Source: JAWVFM01 sp963843315
GTDB taxonomy: Bacteria > Actinomycetota > Thermoleophilia > Solirubrobacterales > 70-9
DNA length: 64,000 nt
Assembly (NCBI GenBank): GCA_963843315.1
Contig: CAWJJU010000002.1
Coordinates: forward strand, 124,001-188,000
Reading direction: 5' to 3'
Shown: positions 53,003 to 60,558 of the stretch, in pieces
Position numbering within the stretch: the first letter of the stretch is position 1
Layout of the letters: each line of letters opens with the position of its first letter
Notes under the pieces: generated by a model
Seen by the model: only the letters and a program-made list of their open reading frames with translations
The model's database searches: none
Told to the model about the DNA's origin: nothing
Made by a program: the position numbers and the translations under genes

Positions 53003-53205
53003 ACGTGGCGCTCAACGGCGAGGCCCACGAGCTTCGAACGGGCGCGAGCGTGGCCGACGCCGTGGCGGCGGCCGGGGGCGACTGCGAGCGCGGCGGCCTT
53101 GCGGTCGCGGTCGACGGCGAGGTGGTCCCGCGAGGCGAGTGGGAGCGCACCGAGCTTCGCGAGGGGCAGGCCGTCGAGGTGGTCGCGGCGGTGCAGGGTG
53201 GCTGA
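52999..53205 (+). CDS. thiS: Sulfur carrier protein ThiS
   Basis: 68 residues from GTG 52999, overlapping thiO by 4 bp. Ubiquitin-like fold ending in the Gly-Gly needed for thiocarboxylate formation (VQGG). Family pattern NGEAHELRTGASVADAVAA and GLAVAVDGEVVPRGEW. Delivers sulfur to ThiG, whose gene overlaps by 8 bp. No ThiF-like activating enzyme is in view. Confidence 0.9.
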   Translation: MNVALNGEAHELRTGASVADAVAAAGGDCERGGLAVAVDGEVVPRGEWERTELREGQAVEVVAAVQGG

Positions 53206-53989
53206 GCGAAACGGCGACGGGCGCGCGCTGCGGATCGGCGGCCGGCCGTTCTCCTCGCGCCTGATCGTCGGGACCGGCGGCTTCCGCTCGCTGGGCGACA
53301 TGGAGCGCGCGCTGATCGCATCCGGGACCGAGATCGTGACCGTCGCGCTGCGGCGGCTGGATCCGGGCGGCGAGGGCTCCCCGCTCGAGCTGATCCGCCG
53401 GCTGGGTCTGTTCGCGCTGCCCAACACGGCGGGGTGCTACACGGCTCGCGACGCCGTGCGCACCGCAAAGCTCGCACGCGAGGCGTTCGAGACCGACTGG
53501 GTGAAGCTCGAGGTGATCGGCGACGACCGCACCCTCTATCCCGACGCGGTCGAGCTGCTGCGCGCGGCGGAGGAGCTGATCGACGACGGCTTCACGGTGC
53601 TCCCGTACACCAACGACGATCCCATCCTCGCCCGGCGCCTGGAGGACCTGGGCTGCGCGGCGGTGATGCCGCTGGGCTCGCCGATCGGGTCCGGCATGGG
53701 GATCCGCAACCCCTACAACGTCTCGATCATCGTCGAGCGCGCGAGCGTGCCGGTGATCCTCGACGCAGGCATCGGCACGGCGTCGGAGGCGGCCGCGGCG
53801 ATGGAGCTGGGCTGCGACGCGGTCCTGCTGGCCAGCGCGGTCTCGCGCGCGCAGGACCCCGAGGCGATGGCCGCCGCCATGCGCCGCGCGGTCGAGGCGG
53901 GATACGCGGCGCGGCGGGCGGGGCGGATCCCGCGCAAGCTCCACGCGGAGGCGTCGACGCCCACCGAGGGCGTTCCTGACCTCACTTAG
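53198..53989 (+). CDS. thiG: Thiazole synthase ThiG
   Basis: 263 residues from GTG 53198. TIM-barrel enzyme combining dehydroglycine, DXP and ThiS-thiocarboxylate into the thiazole of thiamine. Motifs: SRLIVGTGGFRS, PNTAGCYTARDAV, DWVKLEVIGDD with the Schiff-base lysine, DDPILARRLEDLGCAAVMPLG (in parts), IGSGMGIRNP and DAGIGTASEAAAAMELGCDA. Third gene of the riboswitch-controlled operon. Confidence 0.94.
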   Translation: MAERNGDGRALRIGGRPFSSRLIVGTGGFRSLGDMERALIASGTEIVTVALRRLDPGGEGSPLELIRRLGLFALPNTAGCYTARDAVRTAKLAREAFETDWVKLEVIGDDRTLYPDAVELLRAAEELIDDGFTVLPYTNDDPILARRLEDLGCAAVMPLGSPIGSGMGIRNPYNVSIIVERASVPVILDAGIGTASEAAAAMELGCDAVLLASAVSRAQDPEAMAAAMRRAVEAGYAARRAGRIPRKLHAEASTPTEGVPDLT

Positions 53990-54018
53990 AGATCGGCCGG
54001 TGCGGGTAGGGCACCGGA

Positions 54019-55662
54019 ATGGCTGATCTCGTCCTGGGCCCGATCCTGCGCCACGTGGGGGAGCACGACGCCACCGTCTGGGTGGAGACCGACGCCGAGT
54101 GCAAGGTGGAGGTTCTCGGGTGCACGGCGACGACCTTCTGCGTCGCGGGCCATCACTACGCCCTGGTCCTCGTGGACGGCCTGGATCCGAGGGCCCGCAC
54201 GGAGTACGACGTGAAGCTCGACGGCGAGAGGCGCTGGCCCGAGGACGGCTCTGATCTCCCGGCGCCCGTAATCAACACCCTCGACCCCGAGCGCCCGCTG
54301 CGGATTCTCTACGGCTCCTGCCGTGTCGCCCTCCCCCACGAGCCGCCCTACACGCTGGAGAAGGACGAGGACGAGCGGGGTCGCGGGCACGACGCCCTGT
54401 GGGTGCTCGCGCAGGAGATGCTGGCCGACGCCGACCACCACTGGCCCGACCTGATGATGCTGCTGGGCGACCAGGTGTATGCGGACGAGGTGTCGCCGGA
54501 CACCAGGGAGTACATCGAGCGAACGCGTGGGACGGATACGCCGCCGGGCGAGGAGGTCGCCAACTTCGAGGAGTACACGCGGCTCTACCAGGAGTCCTGG
54601 GCCGACCCGCTGATCCGCTGGCTGCTCTCGACCGTGCCGTCGTGCATGGTCATCGACGACCACGACATGCGCGACGACTGGAACATCTCGGCCTCCTGGT
54701 GCGAGGACATCCAGAAGGAGGACTGGTGGGAGGAGCGGGTCCTCGGCGGGCTCGCCAGCTACTGGCTGTACCAGCACCTCGGCAACCTCAGCCCCCGCGA
54801 GCTCGAGCGCAGCGAGCTGTACGAGCGCGTGCGCAGCGCGGAGGACGGGTTCGAGGAGCTGCGGCAGTTCGCCGCCGACGACGAGGGCCGTCACAGGGGC
54901 GTCCGCTGGAGCTACACCCGCGAACTGGGGCCGGCGAAGCTGATCGTTCTCGACGACCGCACGAGCAGGGTGCTGAAGGAGGGCGAACGGGAGATCATCG
55001 ACTCGGAGACCTGGGCCTGGGTGGTCGAGGAGGCGAACGCCGACTTCGAGCACCTGGTCATCGGCGTCTCCGACCCGGCGATCATGACCCAGGGGCTGAG
55101 CTACATCGAGAACTGGGGCGAGGCCGTTTGCGAGGGCCGGTGGGGCAAGACGGCGGCGAGGCTGGGTGAGAAGCTGCGCCGGGGCGTCGACTTCGACCAC
55201 TGGCCCGCGTTTCGCAAGTCGTTTCGCGGCCTGGCGGATCTGCTGCGCGACGTCGGCTCGCGTGGGAACGCCCCGGCCTCGATCACGCTTCTGTCGGGCG
55301 ACGTCCACCACGCCTACCTGGCGCAGCTCGGCTTCCCCAAGGGGTGGGGGGTGAAGAGCGCGGTGCACCAGGCGGTGTGCTCGCCATTCCGAAACGCCCT
55401 GGACAGCCGCGAGCAGCGGGTCATCCGGCTGACCCGCACTCGGCCCGTCATCGGGCTGGCCCGATTCCTGGCACGGGCCGCCGGCGTCGGCGAACCGCCG
55501 TTCGGCTGGCGCTTCGTGCAGGGGCCCTTCTTCGACAACCAGGCCGGCACGCTGGTGCTCGACGGCCCCAGGGCGACCGCGGTGCTCGACAAGACGGTGA
55601 GCGACGACAGCGTCGACGGAGGCGCGCGACTCAAGCGCACCTACGAGCACCGCCTGGCCTAA
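54019..55662 (+). CDS. PhoD-like metallophosphatase (alkaline phosphatase D family)
   Basis: 547 residues, no signal peptide. An N-terminal Ig-like domain (about 1-85, LGPILRHVGEHDATVWVETD) precedes the PhoD metallophosphatase core: GSCRVALP, LMMLLGDQVYADEV, SCMVIDDHDMRDDWN, LIVLDDRTSR, LLSGDVHHAYLA. The PhoD family uses Fe/Ca centres to cleave phosphodiesters. Secreted PhoD is Tat-exported; the lack of a Tat signal suggests a cytoplasmic relative. It follows thiG by 29 bp but probably is not part of that pathway. Confidence 0.85.
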   Translation: MADLVLGPILRHVGEHDATVWVETDAECKVEVLGCTATTFCVAGHHYALVLVDGLDPRARTEYDVKLDGERRWPEDGSDLPAPVINTLDPERPLRILYGSCRVALPHEPPYTLEKDEDERGRGHDALWVLAQEMLADADHHWPDLMMLLGDQVYADEVSPDTREYIERTRGTDTPPGEEVANFEEYTRLYQESWADPLIRWLLSTVPSCMVIDDHDMRDDWNISASWCEDIQKEDWWEERVLGGLASYWLYQHLGNLSPRELERSELYERVRSAEDGFEELRQFAADDEGRHRGVRWSYTRELGPAKLIVLDDRTSRVLKEGEREIIDSETWAWVVEEANADFEHLVIGVSDPAIMTQGLSYIENWGEAVCEGRWGKTAARLGEKLRRGVDFDHWPAFRKSFRGLADLLRDVGSRGNAPASITLLSGDVHHAYLAQLGFPKGWGVKSAVHQAVCSPFRNALDSREQRVIRLTRTRPVIGLARFLARAAGVGEPPFGWRFVQGPFFDNQAGTLVLDGPRATAVLDKTVSDDSVDGGARLKRTYEHRLA

Positions 55663-55691
55663 CCCCCGCCCACCTAGCGCCCCCCCGCCCG

Positions 55692-55739
55692 ATGAACGTC
55701 CCTCACTGCCCTGCATAGGCATCAGTGCGGGACGTTCAT
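55692..55739. repeat. 48-bp near-perfect palindrome between convergent genes
   Basis: ATGAACGTCCC (55692-55702) pairs perfectly with GGGACGTTCAT (55729-55739); inside, CACTG/CAGTG and TGCC/GGCA continue the stem around a CTGCATA loop. It sits 30 bp after the phosphatase gene and 48 bp before the FG-GAP gene end, so it may be a bidirectional terminator, or a REP-type repeat of a second family. Confidence 0.65.
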
Positions 55740-55786
55740 GTGGTGCGGCCATTCTTCCCCGAGCCGCCCTGCTCGTCAGCCGGCGG

Positions 55787-56361
55787 TCAGTGGCCGAGCA
55801 GGACCGAGACGGTCTCGTCCTGAGAGTTCGGGACCACGAGATCGACCTTGCGGTCGCCGTTGAGGTTTCCCTGCGCGATCCCGTAGGGCTGATCGCCGAC
55901 GTCGAAGGTGATCGGCTTCGCCAGCTTTCCGCCTCGCTTGCCGCGAACGACCGAGACGGTGCCGACGGGCCCGAACGCGTCGGAGGCGGCAAAGTCGAGA
56001 TGGCTGTCGTGGTTGTAGTCGATTGGGACCACGGTTGCCGGAGTAGTCGGCGAGGACGAGGTCGGGGCGAGAATCGGAGTCGACCTTCGCGATGCAGAGG
56101 TTGTTCAGCCCCACTCCGGCCGGCTTGAACTTCGGCGCCTTGAACTTTCCGTTGCCCTTGCCGTAGAGGACCGCGACGCGGTACGGCGAGTCGACGACAC
56201 CGGCCAGGTCGACCTTCCCGTCGCCGTTGAGGTCGCCGGAGTCGATGCCGAAAACGTCGCTCAGCCCATGGATGTCGTGCGGCGCAGCGAGGTGGCACGG
56301 CAACGGCAGCTGCCGCCGTTACCACCGCGATTCCCGCTCGACGTGTCCTCCCCGACACCAT
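55787..56361 (-). pseudogene. Secreted FG-GAP/VCBS-repeat protein, fragmentary, two frameshifts
   Basis: Three frames joined give ~190 residues: a signal peptide from ATG 56361 (GIAVVTAAAAVAV), a shift near 56300 into a frame with DSGDLNGDGKVDLAGVV and AKVDSDSRPDLVLADYSG, and a shift near 56035 into IDYNHDSHLDFAASDA and GNLNGDRKVDLVVPNS before the stop at 55787. These DxNxDGxxD motifs are the calcium loops of FG-GAP beta-propeller blades. A complete propeller has about seven blades; here four are recognisable, so the gene looks truncated as well as shifted. Probably a decaying or unusually short wall/adhesin protein. Confidence 0.68.
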
Positions 56362-56371
56362 CGCAGCAAAG

Positions 56372-57820
56372 TCATTGCTGATCGCGGCTGACCTGGGCGG
56401 GGTCGATGTCGTCGCGAAGGCCCTTGAAGGAAGGCGCGCGCAGGGTCCCTGCCTGGGTCCACTCGCGGAACTCGACGGTGGCGACCAGGGTTGGCTCGAC
56501 GAAGATCGCCTCCTTCGGAGGCTTGCGGCCGGTGAAAGGGCTGGCGGCGGTCTCCAGGGGCTTCAGCATCCGCATGAGGTCGGCGAGGGTGGCGGCGTTG
56601 AAGCCGGTGCCAACCCGGCCGGCGTAGCGGAGGCCCTCGTCGCCGGGCTCGGCGTGATAGCCGACGGCCAGGGCGCCGAGCGTGTTGGCGCGCCCGCCCT
56701 GACCCGGAAGCCAGCCGCCGATCACCATCTCGGCAGTCGTGACGTTCTTGACCTTGATCCAGGACTTCGAGCGGCCGCCGGGGACGTAGCGGGAGTCCAG
56801 CCGCTTGGCGACCAGGCCTTCGAGGTCGCGGGCGCGGGTGAGCTCCAGAAGCGAGCCGCCGTCGCCCAGGTGGTTGGCGGGAACCTGGAGGCTCTCGTGG
56901 CGGAGGTCGAGCGACTCGAGCGCTTCGCGGCGCTCGGTGTAAGGCTTCTCCATGAGGCTGTGGCCCTCGGCGTAGAGGACGTCGAAGATCATGTAGCTGA
57001 CGGGCGTGTCCGCCATTCGGCGCCGCACCGCGCTCTCCGAGCCCAGGTGCATCCGCCGCTGCAGGCGCTGGAAGTCGGGGCGGCCCTTCTCGTCGAAGGC
57101 GACGACCTCGCCGTCGAGGATGGCCTCGCGCGAGCCCATCGCCTCACGCAGCGCGCGGGTGACCTCCGGGTACTGCGAGGTGATGTCGCGGAGGTTGCGA
57201 CTCTCCAGGCGGATGTGGCCGGGCTCGCAGTAGGCAAGCGCGCGGACGCCGTCCCACTTCAGCTCGAAGGCCCACCCCGACTCGTCGCGAGGGACCTTGC
57301 CGAGAACGGCGAGCATTGGCTTGACCGCGCTCGGCATCGACTCGCGCCCCGGGTCCTGGGGCGGGTCCATGCGGTGGATCATCCAGTTCCTGCCCTTCGT
57401 CGGGAAGAGGGCGTAGCGGCCCCTCACGCGCTCGCCGAGAAGAGCGACCTCGATCTTGCGGTCCTCCCACTTCTCGACGGCGTAGACGCCGGAGTCCCAG
57501 ATCGTCATGGAGCCGGCTCCGTACTGGCCCGCGGGGATCTCACCGTGGAAGCCGATGTACTCGAGGGGGTGATCCTCGGTGCGGACCGCGAGGCGATTGT
57601 CCTTGGGCGCGGGCGGGAGGCCGCGAGGCAGGGCAAAGGAGACGAGCACCCCGTCGCGCTCCAGGCGCAGGTCCCAGTGAAGGCGGCGGGCGTGGTGCTC
57701 CTGGATGACGAAGCGCGAGATCTCGGCGTCGTCCTCGCCGGCGCCCTCGCCCCCCTTCGGCTCGGGCGTCTTCGCAAACGACCGCTTGGACTCGTACTCC
57801 TCGAGCTTGCGCTTGGGCAT
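56372..57820 (-). CDS. ligD: ATP-dependent DNA ligase with 3'-phosphoesterase domain (LigD-type, no polymerase domain)
   Basis: 482 residues. An N-terminal phosphoesterase domain (about 35-150) has the metal-binding HHARRLHWDLRLE and GSMTIWDSGVYAVEKW. The ligase domain follows with the adenylation lysine in FELKWDGVR (Lys188), LDGEVVAFDEKG, EGLVAKRLDSRYVPGGRS and KSWIKVKN, then the OB-fold. LigD repairs double-strand breaks by non-homologous end joining with Ku. The polymerase domain, which completes LigD in mycobacteria, is missing and no Ku gene is in view; in many actinobacteria these are separate genes. Lies directly behind the FG-GAP gene (10 bp). Confidence 0.9.
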   Translation of the reverse strand: MPKRKLEEYESKRSFAKTPEPKGGEGAGEDDAEISRFVIQEHHARRLHWDLRLERDGVLVSFALPRGLPPAPKDNRLAVRTEDHPLEYIGFHGEIPAGQYGAGSMTIWDSGVYAVEKWEDRKIEVALLGERVRGRYALFPTKGRNWMIHRMDPPQDPGRESMPSAVKPMLAVLGKVPRDESGWAFELKWDGVRALAYCEPGHIRLESRNLRDITSQYPEVTRALREAMGSREAILDGEVVAFDEKGRPDFQRLQRRMHLGSESAVRRRMADTPVSYMIFDVLYAEGHSLMEKPYTERREALESLDLRHESLQVPANHLGDGGSLLELTRARDLEGLVAKRLDSRYVPGGRSKSWIKVKNVTTAEMVIGGWLPGQGGRANTLGALAVGYHAEPGDEGLRYAGRVGTGFNAATLADLMRMLKPLETAASPFTGRKPPKEAIFVEPTLVATVEFREWTQAGTLRAPSFKGLRDDIDPAQVSRDQQ

Positions 57821-57877
57821 CTCCGCCGAAGGCTAGAGGCGGCAACCGAACGGCGGCCGGGGCCGTAGTAAGGGGCG

Positions 57878-58051
57878 ATGATCGCGCTTCTGTTTGCCTG
57901 GCCCTCGGGAATGATCGCCGGCGGCCTCTCCTATGCAACGGGCATACGCAGTCACCGCCGGGCCCTTCGAATCGCCGGGGCCGCACTGATGCTCGTACCA
58001 CCCGCGGCACTGCTCGCCGTCGCAACGTTCTGGGGTATCGGAAGCCACTGA
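57878..58051 (+). CDS. Very small two-helix membrane protein
   Basis: 57 residues from ATG 57878 with AAGGGG upstream. Two hydrophobic segments (about residues 2-20 and 31-54) flank a basic turn (SHRRALR), so both ends would be on the outside or both inside. It lies 25 bp before the tandem-HNH gene, in the same direction. Not recognised; kept because length, start site and hydrophobic pattern fit a real small protein. Confidence 0.5.
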   Translation: MIALLFAWPSGMIAGGLSYATGIRSHRRALRIAGAALMLVPPAALLAVATFWGIGSH

Positions 58052-58069
58052 CCGCGTCCGACAGGTATA

Positions 58070-58083
58070 CGAACATATGTTCG
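58070..58083. promoter_or_regulatory. Perfect LexA (SOS) box over the start codon of the tandem-HNH gene
   Basis: CGAAC-ATAT-GTTCG is an exact match to the Gram-positive/actinobacterial LexA consensus CGAACNNNNGTTCG. It is a perfect 14-bp palindrome and contains the ATG start (58077-58079). Repressor bound here would block transcription starting at or just before the codon, so the HNH gene is probably damage-inducible. Confidence 0.72.
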
Positions 58084-58979
58084 TGCCGGGAGCAAAGGTC
58101 CACGAACGCGGAAGGGCACGTGAGCTCCGCGCCGAGGGGCAATCCCTCCGCCGGATCGCGCAAGAGCTCGGTGTTGCCCTGAGCTCAGTGAGCGTCTGGG
58201 TGCGGGATGTGGAGCGCCCGGTCGCCGAAGCCGCACCTCGAGCGTTGCTGCGATTGCCCGTGCTGAGGCCCACCGCCTTTCGGACCTGCGGGAGCTGCAG
58301 GACGCTCCTCCCGATCACGAGGTTCAACCGAAACAAGGGCGGCTATCAGCATTGGTGCCGAGAGTGCTATGCCGCGTACTTCAAGGCGCGCGGTCAACTA
58401 CATCGGGACCAGGTCCAGCGGGCGAAGGCAAAGCGGCGAGTCGAAGCCAGGAAGTTGGTAACGAGTCATCTGACGAGTCACCCATGTCAGGACTGCGGTG
58501 AATCCGACCCCCGGGTGCTCGAGTTCGACCACGTCGGGATCAAGGCAAGGGAGATCTCCCTCATGGTCGTCGACGGTGCAAGTTGCCGGGCTATCCGGCG
58601 TGAGATTGCTCAATGCGAGGTCGTGTGCGTCAACTGCCATCGCAAGCGGACCTACGAGCGCCTCGGCTCGTGGCGAGTTAACCCGAGTGTGCTCGATGCC
58701 CATCCACGCGTGCTGGACGGCCGGGCAAGAAACATGCTGTTCGTCCGCGACCTGCTGCTCGAGTCGGAGTGTGTGGACTGCAACACCCGAGAGCTTTCCG
58801 TTCTCGAATTCGATCACGTTCGCGGCAAGAAGCTGGCGAATATCACGGCCCTTACCCGAATGGGTCACAGCCTCTCCCGACTCCAGGCTGAGATCTCCAA
58901 ATGCGAGGTTCGGTGCGCGAATTGCCACCGGCGCCGCACGCGCGCCACGCCTGCTCAACTGAGCTTGGACGCCGCGTAA
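58077..58979 (+). CDS. Helix-turn-helix protein with two tandem HNH-type nuclease domains
   Basis: 300 residues. N-terminal helix-turn-helix (about 10-45: RARELRAEGQSLRRIAQELG, ALSSVSVWVRDV). A small zinc-like knuckle follows (TCGSCRTLLPITRF...HWCRECYAAYF). Then two copies of an HNH domain, each with a C-x2-C opening, a Glu-Phe-Asp-His core and a closing C-x2-C-His: CQDCGES, LEFDHVG, CEVVCVNCHRKRT and CVDCNTR, LEFDHVRG, CEVRCANCHRRRT. Such domains cut or nick DNA. The start codon lies inside a LexA box and the stop is 9 bp before tRNA-Lys. Could be a homing-type nuclease, a restriction enzyme without methylase, or a damage-response nuclease. Confidence 0.8.
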   Translation: MFVPGAKVHERGRARELRAEGQSLRRIAQELGVALSSVSVWVRDVERPVAEAAPRALLRLPVLRPTAFRTCGSCRTLLPITRFNRNKGGYQHWCRECYAAYFKARGQLHRDQVQRAKAKRRVEARKLVTSHLTSHPCQDCGESDPRVLEFDHVGIKAREISLMVVDGASCRAIRREIAQCEVVCVNCHRKRTYERLGSWRVNPSVLDAHPRVLDGRARNMLFVRDLLLESECVDCNTRELSVLEFDHVRGKKLANITALTRMGHSLSRLQAEISKCEVRCANCHRRRTRATPAQLSLDAA

Positions 58980-58988
58980 GCTGCCTGA

Positions 58989-59060
58989 GCCCCCGTAGCT
59001 CAGTGGTAGAGCAGTCGGCTTTTAACCGATCGCGCGCCAGTTCGATCCTGGCCGGGGGCA
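58989..59060 (+). tRNA. tRNA-Lys (anticodon TTT)
   Basis: 72 nt cloverleaf: acceptor stem GCCCCCG/CGGGGGC with discriminator A, D arm GCTC...GAGC, anticodon arm GTCGG-CTTTTAA-CCGAT with anticodon TTT, variable loop CGCGC, T arm GCCAG-TTCGATC-CTGGC. No encoded CCA: the next bases are TGT. Confidence 0.95.
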
Positions 59061-59073
59061 TGTCGCACCGCCG

Positions 59074-60558
59074 ATGCGAAAGACTGCGGCCGTGGCAGAG
59101 AGTGGAAGGAGCCAGTCTCGGGGCATCACCCGACGGGGGCTCGTCGGGAGTGCCGCCGCGGGGACCGCGGGGCTCGCGCTCGGCGGGCTGCCGGGCGTCG
59201 CCTCTGCCGCCGGCCGAAGCGTCGACTGCATCGTCGTCGGCGCCGGGCTGGCCGGCCTGTCGGCGGCAACGGAGCTGAAGCGGGCGGGGAGGTCGTTCGT
59301 GGTGCTCGAGGCGCGCGACCGCGTCGGCGGGCGCACCCTCAACCACCACCTGGGCCACGGCAGGGTGGTCGAGATCGGCGGGCAGTGGGTCGGGCCGACG
59401 CAGAACTACGTGCTGCGGGAGATCAACCGCCAGGGCCTGAAGACCTTCAAGACGTTCGCGGACGGCGACAACGTCTACTACCGCAACGGAACCCGCCAGA
59501 CCTACACGGGGACGATCCCGCCGGCCAACGTCGCCTCCCTGATCGAGCTGCAGACGATCATCACCGAGATGGACAACATGGCGGCGACCATCGATCCCGC
59601 CAAGCCGTGGAAGGCCGCCAGCGCCCAGGACTGGGACGGCCAGACCTTTGAGACCTGGAAGCAGGGGCACGGCCTGGCACCCGAGACCCGCGACCTCGTC
59701 GACCTCGCGATCGAGTCGGTCTTCGCCGCAGAGCCGCGCGACCTCTCGCTCCTACACGTCCTCTTCTACATCCGCGCGGCCGGGAGCTTCGAGAACCTGA
59801 TCAACACCGGCGGCGGCGCCCAGGACAGCCGCGTCGTCGGGGGCTCCCAGGAGATCTCGATCCGCATGGCGCGCAGGCTCGGTGGCAGCGTCGTCCTCGG
59901 CGCGCCGGTCCACCGCATCGAGCACCACAACCGGAGCGTCGAGATCCGCACCGCCAAGGGCACCTTCACCGCCCGGCGCGTCATCGTCGCCGTGCCCCCC
60001 ACCCTCGCCGGTCGCATCCGCTACTCGCCCGACCTCCCCGCCAAGCGCGACCAGCTGATGCAGCGGGTCCCGATGGGCACGGTCATGAAGTGCCTGGCGA
60101 TCTACGACAAGCCGTTCTGGCGTGACGATGGCCTGAGCGGCATGGCGACCAGCACCAACGGCCCCATCAAGCTCACCTTCGACAACTCTCCGCCCGGCGG
60201 CAAGCCGGGCATCCTTCTCGGCTTCATCGAGGGCCAGGAGGCGCGCGACCTGCTGGGCGCCCCGCGCGCCAAGCGCCGCAAGAAGGTGCTCGACGCGATG
60301 GCCCGCTTCTTCGGCGAGAGGGTCCACCACACCGTCGACTACGCCGAGAAGAGCTGGGCGGAGGATCCCTGGACTCGGGGCTGCTACGTCGGCTACTACC
60401 CGCCCGGCGTGCTCACCGGCTACCGCAACGCCATCAACGCCCCGACCGGCGTGATCCACTGGGCCGGGACCGAGACGGCCAGCGAGTGGAACGGATACAT
60501 GGACGGCGCCCTGCAGTCGGGAGAGCGGGCCGCCGGGGAAGTCCTGTCGAAGCTCTGA
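59074..60558 (+). CDS. Tat-exported flavin amine oxidase
   Basis: 494 residues, starting 13 bp after tRNA-Lys. Twin-arginine signal (ITRRGLVGSAAAGTAGLALG) with a cleavage region near ASAAG. FAD motif CIVVGAGLAGLSAATEL, VGGRTLNHHL, IGGQWVGP, VVGGSQEISIRMA, and a C-terminal WAGTETASEWNGYMDGALQSG flavin-binding segment match the monoamine oxidase/putrescine oxidase family. It would fold with FAD in the cytoplasm and be exported. Substrate unknown; the next gene is a nitrilase-like exported protein whose start overlaps this gene by 73 bp. Confidence 0.88.
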   Translation: MRKTAAVAESGRSQSRGITRRGLVGSAAAGTAGLALGGLPGVASAAGRSVDCIVVGAGLAGLSAATELKRAGRSFVVLEARDRVGGRTLNHHLGHGRVVEIGGQWVGPTQNYVLREINRQGLKTFKTFADGDNVYYRNGTRQTYTGTIPPANVASLIELQTIITEMDNMAATIDPAKPWKAASAQDWDGQTFETWKQGHGLAPETRDLVDLAIESVFAAEPRDLSLLHVLFYIRAAGSFENLINTGGGAQDSRVVGGSQEISIRMARRLGGSVVLGAPVHRIEHHNRSVEIRTAKGTFTARRVIVAVPPTLAGRIRYSPDLPAKRDQLMQRVPMGTVMKCLAIYDKPFWRDDGLSGMATSTNGPIKLTFDNSPPGGKPGILLGFIEGQEARDLLGAPRAKRRKKVLDAMARFFGERVHHTVDYAEKSWAEDPWTRGCYVGYYPPGVLTGYRNAINAPTGVIHWAGTETASEWNGYMDGALQSGERAAGEVLSKL

